DNA of 21,869 nt, from positions 1-21,869 of the forward strand of contig JBILVS010000041.1 of assembly GCA_044370335.1 (NCBI GenBank), given 5' to 3'. Numbering within the stretch: the first letter of the stretch is position 1; each line of letters begins with the position of its first letter. A model generated the notes under the pieces. It saw nothing but the letters and a program-made list of their open reading frames with translations. It searched no databases and was not told where the DNA came from. Positions 7,085-21,490 of this stretch are shown piece after piece. The stretch is from REEB509 sp044370335 (lineage in GTDB: Bacteria; Pseudomonadota; Alphaproteobacteria; Caulobacterales; Aquidulcibacteraceae). Both the position numbers and the translations under genes were made by a program.

Positions 7085-7943
7085 CGCGCTGCTGAAAGTT
7101 TCACGGCCGGGCGTGCGGCTCTGCGTCCGGCGCTTTGGAGGCGCGCCGGATCCGCCGCTGATCCTGCTGCATGGCTTTCCCGATTTCTGGCGCGGTTGGG
7201 CGGGCCTGATCGGGGCGCTGGCGGGCGAGGGCCAAACGCTCCTCGTCCCGGACCTCCGCGGCTATGGCGACAGCGAAGCCGGGCCCGGCGCCGCCTTTGA
7301 CCTCGGCGCCCTGGCCGACGATGTCCTCGCCATCGCCGACGCGAGCGGCGCGCAAACCTTCGATCTCGCGGGCAGCGACTGGGGCGGGGTCATCGCCTGG
7401 GCCTGCGCGCAAATTGCGCCGCGCCGCGTCCGCCGGCTCATGGCCCTGAACGCCCCACACCCCTTCGTCTTCGCCCAAACCCTGCAAACCGATCCCGACC
7501 AGCAGGCGCGCTCGGCCTATATCGCGGCCCTGCAAAGCCCCGGCGCAGAGGCCAGCGTCGCCGCCGATGAGTTCGCCGCCCTGGAGGCCGCCTTCGCAAG
7601 CGTCGTCGCCGCAGGCCGTCGCGACGCCGCAATCCAGCAGGCCTATCGCGAGGCCTGGGCCAGGCCGCAGCGCCTCGAAGCGATGCTAGCCTATTACCGC
7701 AGCGCGACGTTCCTCCAGGACTGCGGATCTACTTGGCGCCCCCATGCGCCGCTGCAATCCCCGACCCTGCTCATCTGGGGTGAACAGGACGGCGCCTTTG
7801 TCCCAACCCTTCCGGACGCGCACCGCCCCATCGCGGCGCGCCTCACGATCCGGCGCGAGCCCGCGCTCGGCCACTGGCCTCACCAGGAAGACCCCGCCCG
7901 GATCGCCGCCCTCTGGCGGGCTTGGGCCGCCGTTATTGACTAA
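7065..7943 (+). CDS. Alpha/beta hydrolase, epoxide hydrolase/haloalkane dehalogenase-like
   Basis: A 292-residue cytoplasmic hydrolase without a signal peptide. The oxyanion motif HGFP is at residues 36-39. The nucleophile is Asp105 in GSDWGG, the acid Asp242 in GEQDGAF and the base His270 in GHWPHQEDP. An Asp nucleophile in this position points to epoxide hydrolases or haloalkane dehalogenases rather than Ser esterases. The lid contains Tyr residues (SAYIA, LAYYRS) that could be the epoxide-polarising pair, favouring epoxide hydrolase. The start overlaps the preceding gene by 20 bases, so it is in the same operon. The last codons (V-I-D-stop) form the first half of the operator at 7933-7953. 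Confidence 0.8.
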   Translation: MPPSLPDALLKVSRPGVRLCVRRFGGAPDPPLILLHGFPDFWRGWAGLIGALAGEGQTLLVPDLRGYGDSEAGPGAAFDLGALADDVLAIADASGAQTFDLAGSDWGGVIAWACAQIAPRRVRRLMALNAPHPFVFAQTLQTDPDQQARSAYIAALQSPGAEASVAADEFAALEAAFASVVAAGRRDAAIQQAYREAWARPQRLEAMLAYYRSATFLQDCGSTWRPHAPLQSPTLLIWGEQDGAFVPTLPDAHRPIAARLTIRREPALGHWPHQEDPARIAALWRAWAAVID

Positions 7944-7953
7944 TTGTACAATA
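7933..7953 (+). promoter_or_regulatory. Putative TetR-family operator before the VOC/SDR genes
   Basis: TTATTGAC, TAAT, TGTACAATA: the third full copy of the 21-bp element, with an added perfect palindrome ATTGTACAAT. It overlaps the last three codons and the stop of the preceding hydrolase and ends 17 bases before the next ATG (7971). TTGACT (7937-7942) could be a -35 box; a weak -10 might lie at 7960-7967. It suggests a separately controlled internal promoter for the three downstream genes. Confidence 0.6.
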
Positions 7954-7970
7954 CAAGGCCTACTGATCGC

Positions 7971-8858
7971 ATGATCCTGGGCGTGCACCACGTGACCATA
8001 GCGACGGCGGACCAAGCCCAACTCATTCCGCTGCTCGGGGGCTTCGAGGAACCCCGTCTCGCGGTCGAGAGGAGTGGCGAAAGGCTTCTGGCGGCCCCCA
8101 ATGTCTATCTGCGCTCTGTGCCGCCCAAGACGCCCGCACCCCGCCGCGCACCGCTTCCCCACGCTTTGGGCCTCGCTCATCTCTGCCTGCAATCGCCGGA
8201 CGCCGCGGCCCTGTGGGAGACCCTCGCGACCGATGCGGAGATCGCCTTTACAGCGCCGCTGACTGGTCTCGGCGGCCCCTTCCGCTATGCCTATGGCTAC
8301 ACGCCTGAAGGCCTGATGTGGGAGCTGGAGGAGACCCAGGCGGTCCCCGAGGCTGCCCCTAGGGCATGGCTCGCCCACGCAGCTTTCGTGACCCAAAACC
8401 TCGATCGCCTGGCGGGCTTTTACGGATCCCTTACCGGACGCCCCGTGACCCCCGGGGCGGCCATCGCCGGCAACCGCCGGGCCGACAAGATCACAGGCCT
8501 TGCCGGCGTCGCGATGACGCCAGCCTGGGTGCAGGGGCTTAATCTCGGCCTTGAGTTCTGGCGGTTTGACGCCCCCGCAGCGCCACCGCCTCTGCCGCGC
8601 GATGGCGCGGGGATCATCGGACTTTGTCTGCAGACGGATGATCTCACAGCGGATACCGAAGCCGCGCTCGAAGCAGGCGCGCGCTTGGTGTCCCCGCCTG
8701 CGCCCTGGAGCGGCGGACAGCACGTGCGCCTCGAAGATCCCGACGGCAACCCCCTCGCCCTCGTGGCGCTCCCTGCCGATCACGCCCTTGCGGTCTCGCG
8801 CCTGCCGCACGCGGACATCCTCGCCCGCCACGCCCGCGCTCTGGACGCCCTTCCATGA
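7971..8858 (+). CDS. VOC-superfamily protein (glyoxalase/extradiol dioxygenase-like)
   Basis: A 295-residue protein made of four beta-alpha-beta-beta-beta modules, that is, a duplicated pair. Modules 1 and 2 keep a plausible metal triad: His7 in GVHHVTI, His70 in GLAHLCLQ and Glu118 in LMWELEE. In the second pair His136 (LAHAAF) remains, but the counterpart of His70 is Gly217 (GIIGLCLQ) and the terminal Glu is not evident (DPDGNPLALV). It could be a ring-cleaving dioxygenase, lyase or isomerase. The start is ATG 7971, because the first strand begins there and an upstream TTG at 7944 falls in the operator. The ribosome-binding site is weak. Its stop overlaps the next gene's start (ATGA). Confidence 0.75.
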   Translation: MILGVHHVTIATADQAQLIPLLGGFEEPRLAVERSGERLLAAPNVYLRSVPPKTPAPRRAPLPHALGLAHLCLQSPDAAALWETLATDAEIAFTAPLTGLGGPFRYAYGYTPEGLMWELEETQAVPEAAPRAWLAHAAFVTQNLDRLAGFYGSLTGRPVTPGAAIAGNRRADKITGLAGVAMTPAWVQGLNLGLEFWRFDAPAAPPPLPRDGAGIIGLCLQTDDLTADTEAALEAGARLVSPPAPWSGGQHVRLEDPDGNPLALVALPADHALAVSRLPHADILARHARALDALP

Positions 8859-9610
8859 TGCGACCCGTCGCCCTCATCACAGGCGCAGCCCAAGGCATCG
8901 GCCGCGCCACGGCTTTGGCCTTTGCTGCGGCCGGCTACGACCTTGTCGTCACCGATCTGGCTGTCCCGCGCGAAGCCGCCCTCGAGATCGAAGCAGCGGG
9001 CGTCCGGGCGACGGCGCTCGCCGCCGACGTCGCCCAGGAAAGCGATTGGCGCCGCGTCATCAGCGCCATCGCCCATGACCACGGCCGCCTCGATGCGCTT
9101 GTCAACAATGCGGGGATTTCAGGCCCTGTCGCGCCCCTGCATGAGGTCACGACAGAGGCTTTCGATCAGGTGCTCGCCGTCAATGTCCGCGGCGTGTTTC
9201 TGGGCATAAAACACGCCCGGGATCTGCTGATTGCGGCCAAAGGCGCCGTCGTCAATGTCGGCTCCATCGCCGGGCTTACCGGCGGCGCCAACACTATCGC
9301 CTACACCGCGAGCAAACACGCCGTCACAGGCATGACCATGCTCGCCGCCAATGAGTTCGCCCCTCACGGCGTGCGCGTCAACGCCGTCTGTCCCGCGCCG
9401 ACCGACACCGCGATGATGCAGGCGCTCGCCGCGCAGTTCAGCCCCGAAGACCCCGCCCGCTTCCACCGCAATTTCGCGAAATTCATTCCGCTGCAGCGTT
9501 ATGCCGAAGCCACAGAGATCGCCGCGGCCATCGTGTTCCTCGCAAGCCCCGCAGCGGCCTTCATCACAGGCGTAGCCATGCCCGTCGACGGCGGCGTCCG
9601 CGCCCGCTGA
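8855..9610 (+). CDS. Short-chain dehydrogenase/reductase (NAD-type)
   Basis: A 251-residue classical SDR. The nucleotide-binding motif TGAAQGIG is at residues 9-16, followed by Asp34 at the end of strand 2, which favours NAD over NADP. Then come NNAG, Ser137 (GSIAG) and the catalytic pair Tyr150/Lys154 (YTASK). The C-terminal TGVAMPVDGG stretch is typical of the family. It probably oxidises a secondary alcohol, such as a 3-hydroxyacyl-CoA or a diol from the epoxide-hydrolase-like enzyme; the substrate is inferred only. It is coupled to the VOC gene by a 4-base overlap. Confidence 0.88.
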   Translation: MMRPVALITGAAQGIGRATALAFAAAGYDLVVTDLAVPREAALEIEAAGVRATALAADVAQESDWRRVISAIAHDHGRLDALVNNAGISGPVAPLHEVTTEAFDQVLAVNVRGVFLGIKHARDLLIAAKGAVVNVGSIAGLTGGANTIAYTASKHAVTGMTMLAANEFAPHGVRVNAVCPAPTDTAMMQALAAQFSPEDPARFHRNFAKFIPLQRYAEATEIAAAIVFLASPAAAFITGVAMPVDGGVRAR

Positions 9611-9640
9611 TCCCGCTCAAACACCCCAAAGGAGGCGATG

Positions 9641-10402
9641 ATGGACCTTGGTCTGAACGGCAAACGCGTGCTCGTCACAGGCGGCTCCCGCGGCATTGGC
9701 CGGGCCATCGTATTGGCCTTCGCCGCCGAAGGCGCGGTCGTTTACACCTGCGCCCGGGGCGAAGAGGGCCTTGCCGCCCTTAAGGCGGAAGCCGCAGGCC
9801 TCTCCGGCGCGATCGAGACTATAGCCCTCGATGTGCGGGACGGCGCAACCCTGACCCGATGGGTGACTGCCATAGCCGCGGATGGCCTTGACGCTGCGGT
9901 GAGCAACGTGTCCGCGCGCCTTGCCGCTCGGGGCGAGGATGTGTGGCGTCAAACCTTTGAGCTTGATCTCCTGCAGCATGTGCAGCTGGGCGAGGCGGCT
10001 CTGCCGGCGCTGAAAGCCAGAGGCGGCGGCAGCCTAATCTTTGTCGGCTCCATCGCCTCCGTGCTGACGCGGCTGCCCCCGGGTGAGGAAGCCTACGGGG
10101 CCCTGAAGGCGGCTTTGGTGAACCACGCGGGCCAACTCGCCGAGCGCCACGGCAAAGACGGCGTGCGCGTGAACCTCGTCTCGCCGGGCCCGATCCTTTT
10201 TCCCGGCGGCGTGTGGGACGAGATCCGCACCGCGCGCCCGCCTTTGTTTGAAGCCGCCGCCGGCCTTGCCGCCCTGCGCCGCCACGGAACCCCAGACGAG
10301 GTCGCCGCCGCCGTCGTGTTTCTGGCGAGCCCGAAAGCGAGCTACATCACCGGCGCCAATCTCCGGATCGACGGCGGGGCTGTGAAGGCGGCTAACTTCT
10401 AA
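9641..10402 (+). CDS. Short-chain dehydrogenase/reductase (NADP-type, divergent)
   Basis: A 253-residue SDR with TGGSRGIG at residues 13-20. Arg17 in that loop and Arg39 after strand 2 suggest NADP. The catalytic residues are Ser137 (GSIAS), Tyr152 and Lys156 (YGALK). Two features differ from its neighbour: the NNAG motif is replaced by S-N-V-S-A, and the Ser-Tyr spacing is two residues longer. ATG 9641 is preferred over ATG 9638 because GGAGG (9631-9635) is then 5 rather than 2 bases away. It lies 30 bases after the first SDR and ends three bases from the convergent PHA synthase gene, with no terminator visible between them. Confidence 0.87.
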   Translation: MDLGLNGKRVLVTGGSRGIGRAIVLAFAAEGAVVYTCARGEEGLAALKAEAAGLSGAIETIALDVRDGATLTRWVTAIAADGLDAAVSNVSARLAARGEDVWRQTFELDLLQHVQLGEAALPALKARGGGSLIFVGSIASVLTRLPPGEEAYGALKAALVNHAGQLAERHGKDGVRVNLVSPGPILFPGGVWDEIRTARPPLFEAAAGLAALRRHGTPDEVAAAVVFLASPKASYITGANLRIDGGAVKAANF

Positions 10403-10405
10403 GCC

Positions 10406-12229
10406 TCAGCGTTGTTTGACGTAATCGCCCGGGGCGGGCGCGAGTGCGGGGTAGCCGTGTTCGGGCGCCCCCGCGGGCCGCGCAGGCGTCCGCTGTGGAC
10501 TGCCATGCCGGTCCAGCCATCCGCTCCATTCGGGCCACCAGGAGCCTTCGCGCCGCTCTGCGCCTTTCGCCCAGGTTTCGGGATCGGCGTAGCGATCGCC
10601 CCGCCGTCGTCGGCCGATCCGGTAGTAGCGGTTAGGCCTCCCAGGCTCGGACACGATGCCGGCGTTATGACCGCCACGGGTGAGCACGAACGTCAGGTCA
10701 TTGTCCGTAAACAGACTGACCTTATAAACTGAACGCCATGGGGCGATGTGGTCAGCCTCCGCGCCGAGGACGAACATCGGCGCCTTGATGTCCTTTAGAG
10801 CAATGACCCGCCCTTCCACGGCAAAGCGACCTGCCGATAAACGGTTCTCCAGAAAAAGGCCTCGCAAATACTGGCTGTGCATGGCGGCGGGCATGCGGGT
10901 CTGATCGGCGTTCCAGGCGCTGAGATCGAAGGGCTCATCGCGCTCGCCAAGACCGTAGGTCTTGAGCACCCGGGCCCAGACCCGCTCGTCGGCGCGCATG
11001 GTCTGAAACGCGGCCGCCATCTGCGGTCCGGTGAGCACGCCTTGCGACCACATCATGTCTTCAAGGAAGGCGACCTGGCTGTCGTCGACGAACATCATGA
11101 GTTCGCCGGCTTCACTGAAATCGGTCTGGGCGGCGAGCAGGGTCAGCGACGCAAGGCGGTCATCGCCGTCTCGCGCCATCGTGGCCGCCGCGATCGCCGC
11201 CATGGTCCCGCCAAGACAGTAGCCGCAGAGATGCGTCTTGGCGCCGCCGCAGACCGCTGTGGCGACGTCGAGAGCCGCCATCACGCCGTCGCGACGATAG
11301 GCTTCAAAGGTGATGTGTCGATCCTCGGGGCCAGGGTTGCGCCAGGACAGAACGAATACTGTGCGCCCCTGACCCACCAGATACCGGATCAATGAGTTGT
11401 GCGGCTGCAGATCGAGGACGTAGTACTTCATGATCCAGGCGGGGACGATGACCACCGGCTCCTGCGCCACGGCTTCGGTCGTCGGAGCGTATTGGATCAG
11501 CTCAAACAGGTGATTTCGAAAGATCACCTGCCCCGGCGTGATGGCGAGGGTTTCACCCACCCGCCAGAGCCCGTCCGCGTCGTTCTGCGGATCAACCAGC
11601 GCCATCCCGTCTTCAAGCCAATGATGCCAACCGCGGACAAGGTTCATGCCGCCTTCGGCGAAGGTCGCCCGGGCTAATTCCGGGCTCAGCCATGGATTGT
11701 GGTGTGGGGCGAGGGCCTGAAGCACCTGCTCCGCCAGAAGCCGGACCCGTTCGGCGTTGCGCGGACGCATCCCTCGAACCGGCGCAGTCGCGGCGCGCCA
11801 ATAGGCCTCAAGCGCCAGATGCCCAAGCATCAGCGGCCTGTATGGCGCGGTCTGCCAAGATGGGTCGTCGAACCGATGGTCTTCGGGGCGCGGCGCAAGC
11901 GTCGGGGCCTGAACAGAAAGGGGGCTGACGCTGAGGGCCCACTCCGCCCAAAGCCGGCCCGCAAGGAGCGACAGCTCCGCCTGCCGCCCCGGGGCTGTGC
12001 TGAGGTGGCTGATCCAGTCAATCAGCGCGCTGCCGACCGCGTAAGGCGAAACGCCCATTGTGAGCCGCCCCAGGGCCGCCCGCGTCGCCCGATCAAGGGC
12101 GGAGAAGCTCAAGTCGGGCTCCAACGGGGACGGGTTTGGGGTCGGGGTCGGAGCCTGCGTGGGGGCAGACGCTCCGGGGAGGGGGGCCAGGGGCGCTTCC
12201 GCCTTGGCGCTGGCTTTGGTCCGCGGCAT
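10406..12229 (-). CDS. phaC: Class I-like polyhydroxyalkanoate synthase
   Basis: Polymerises (R)-3-hydroxyacyl-CoA into PHA granules, releasing CoA. The 607-residue length suits class I enzymes. Residues 1-40 are Ala/Pro-rich and low in complexity. A PHBC_N-like segment follows (ALGRLTMGVSPYA), then the FDDPSW region. The alpha/beta-hydrolase core has the lipase-like box GYCLGG with Cys338, Asp493 in GAEADHIAPW and His521 in RGGHNAG. The Asp-His spacing of 28 equals that of the well-known Ralstonia enzyme (Asp480/His508). The WN-x-D-x-T-R-M-P block is also typical. AAGGAG (- strand, 12239-12244) precedes the ATG. PhaC-related proteins are diverse, so the symbol is assigned by motif only. No phaA, phaB, phasin or phaR gene is in the window. 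Confidence 0.8.
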   Translation of the reverse strand: MPRTKASAKAEAPLAPLPGASAPTQAPTPTPNPSPLEPDLSFSALDRATRAALGRLTMGVSPYAVGSALIDWISHLSTAPGRQAELSLLAGRLWAEWALSVSPLSVQAPTLAPRPEDHRFDDPSWQTAPYRPLMLGHLALEAYWRAATAPVRGMRPRNAERVRLLAEQVLQALAPHHNPWLSPELARATFAEGGMNLVRGWHHWLEDGMALVDPQNDADGLWRVGETLAITPGQVIFRNHLFELIQYAPTTEAVAQEPVVIVPAWIMKYYVLDLQPHNSLIRYLVGQGRTVFVLSWRNPGPEDRHITFEAYRRDGVMAALDVATAVCGGAKTHLCGYCLGGTMAAIAAATMARDGDDRLASLTLLAAQTDFSEAGELMMFVDDSQVAFLEDMMWSQGVLTGPQMAAAFQTMRADERVWARVLKTYGLGERDEPFDLSAWNADQTRMPAAMHSQYLRGLFLENRLSAGRFAVEGRVIALKDIKAPMFVLGAEADHIAPWRSVYKVSLFTDNDLTFVLTRGGHNAGIVSEPGRPNRYYRIGRRRRGDRYADPETWAKGAERREGSWWPEWSGWLDRHGSPQRTPARPAGAPEHGYPALAPAPGDYVKQR

Positions 12230-12401
12230 CGGGGCGGTCTCCTTAGCGAGGCTTGAGTTTAAGCTGATCCCGATGAAGAGACCCTGATCCGCCCCCGCGG
12301 CAAATCCTCGCGCAGAGCGCCTGCCCTATGCATCAAATCGGCGAAATCGCCCTGGTCAAAGCCCCTGTCGCACCCAACCTTTGCGGACAAAGGAGACCCC
12401 A
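12230..12401. promoter_or_regulatory. Divergent intergenic region between the PHA synthase and zinc-ribbon genes
   Basis: These 172 bases must hold the start signals of both flanking genes. The only -35-like sequence I see is TTGACC on the - strand (12354-12359), pointing to the PHA synthase, with a weak TTGATG 17 bases on. Within that spacer lies a small inverted repeat, GGCGA-AA-TCGCC (12340-12351), which might be an operator. No copy of the 21-bp cluster element is present here. Confidence 0.25.
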
Positions 12402-12806
12402 ATGCCCCTTCTGGTTTGCCCCTGTGGGAAAAATGCGCCGATGCAAGCGGTGCAGCGTGGCGAGGTGGAGATTGACATCTGTACCGACTGCCGCGGCGTG
12501 TGGCTTGATCGCGGCGAGTTGGAGAAATTGCTCGGGGGCTTGCGCGCCCAGGCTCAGGAAGACGCCCAGGAGCGGGCGGCTTTCTCCAGGGACCGGGACG
12601 ACTTCTACCGCGATCCGGACGCTTATCGCCGCTCTCACCCCCAACCGGCCCCGCCGCCCCAGGCGCCCTACCCGCCCCAGCAGCCCTATCAGGGCTATGG
12701 CGAGCGCGGGGAATATGGCGAGCGCGGCGAAGGCTACTACGACCCCCGCACGGGCCAATATTATAAGAAGAAAAAGCGCTTCGACATTTTCGACATCTTC
12801 GACTAA
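12402..12806 (+). CDS. Small zinc-ribbon protein, zf-TFIIB family
   Basis: A 134-residue protein of unknown function. The N-terminal zinc ribbon has Cys6-Pro-Cys8-Gly, then Cys27-x-x-Cys30 and the family signature R-G-V-W-L-D-R-G-E-L-E-K-L. The first knuckle is C-x-C instead of the usual C-x-x-C. The middle (about residues 60-110) is rich in Pro, Tyr and Gly with a tandem E-Y-G-E-R-G-E repeat, probably disordered. The C-terminus is basic then aromatic: KKKKRFDIFDIFD. AAGGAG (12390-12395) lies 6 bases before ATG 12402, which decides the start over an upstream TTG at 12381. It is convergent with rpoC. A nucleic-acid or protein-binding role is likely but unproven. Confidence 0.8.
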   Translation: MPLLVCPCGKNAPMQAVQRGEVEIDICTDCRGVWLDRGELEKLLGGLRAQAQEDAQERAAFSRDRDDFYRDPDAYRRSHPQPAPPPQAPYPPQQPYQGYGERGEYGERGEGYYDPRTGQYYKKKKRFDIFDIFD

Positions 12807-12830
12807 AGCGCCCCACCTCCCTGAAGCAAA

Positions 12831-12859
12831 AACGCCCCGGACCGCTGGTCCGGGGCGTT
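12831..12859 (-). terminator. Rho-independent terminator of the rpoBC operon
   Basis: A perfect 13-bp stem (12831-12843 with 12847-12859) closes a 3-base loop, 10 bases after the rpoC stop. On the - strand the stem is followed by a short T run (read as TTTTTGC, partly paired), so it mainly ends rpoC transcripts. The + side (TTCTGATTT) is weaker, but the hairpin may also stop transcripts of the convergent zinc-ribbon gene. Confidence 0.85.
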
Positions 12860-12869
12860 CTGATTTGGA

Positions 12870-17051
<4,182 letters not shown>

Positions 17052-17106
17052 GGGGATGCGGCTCCCTTGCCCTGACAGTCACTGAAGGGTCGCGGTCGGC
17101 GGCCCT

Positions 17107-17138
17107 GGCGGGCAAAGCGGTCTTCCGCCCTGCCCGCC
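17107..17138 (-). other. Intercistronic hairpin between rpoB and rpoC
   Basis: GGCGGGCA (17107-17114) pairs with TGCCCGCC (17131-17138), and inside it GCGG (17117-17120) pairs with CCGC (17125-17128). It lies just after the rpoB stop on the - strand. No T run follows, so it is more likely an mRNA processing or stabilising structure than a terminator. Confidence 0.5.
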
Positions 17139-17153
17139 GTTTTGGCGTTTGGA

Positions 17154-21245
<4,092 letters not shown>

Positions 21246-21490
21246 CGCGCTCCCCTTGCGTCCGCGCTATCTGGCGATCCGGGCCCGTGTGAGGACCGCC
21301 TGCGCGGCGCTTGTCAAACTACGCCGCTTTCCGCCCGCAGACGCGCCGAGCTCCAAAGGGGAGTTCGACACGGACGACAGAGCCTTGAAGGATCAAGGCC
21401 CCTCGCGCGCTCCAGGGCCGGCGAGCGGAACAGCCCTCAACGCGCGATGCGGCCCGGCGGCGCGTCAAACACCGCCGGGCGCGCGCAGAA
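21246..21490 (-). other. rplL-rpoB intercistronic region
   Basis: No gene is seen in these 245 bases. In other bacteria this spacer holds an attenuator and RNA processing sites that lower rpoB relative to the ribosomal proteins. Here there is a strong hairpin directly after rplL (listed separately) and a smaller inverted repeat, GAGCTCC/GGAGTTC (21348-21354 and 21360-21366). A TTGACA sequence on the - strand (21312-21317) could be the -35 box of an internal rpoB promoter, though no good -10 follows. Confidence 0.4.
21452..21480 (-). other. Attenuator- or processing-type hairpin after rplL
   Basis: GCCCGGCGG (21452-21460) pairs perfectly with CCGCCGGGC (21472-21480) around an 11-base loop, starting 10 bases after the rplL stop codon. 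No T tract follows on the - strand, so full termination is unlikely. Partial attenuation or RNase processing between rplL and rpoB would fit its position. Confidence 0.5.

Noticed and set aside
7944..7970. TTG start for the VOC protein at 7944
   Set aside because: It falls in the 21-bp operator and adds nine residues before the first conserved strand. ATG 7971 fits the fold.
12322..12333. TGC-N5-GCA as a PhaR-type site upstream of the PHA synthase
   Set aside because: The spacing and flanks differ from the described PhaR sites, and such a short pattern is expected by chance in GC-rich DNA.
12711..12780. Repeated GAGCG/GGCGA sequence as a DNA repeat element
   Set aside because: It encodes the Tyr-Gly-Glu-Arg-Gly repeat of the zinc-ribbon protein and is explained by coding.
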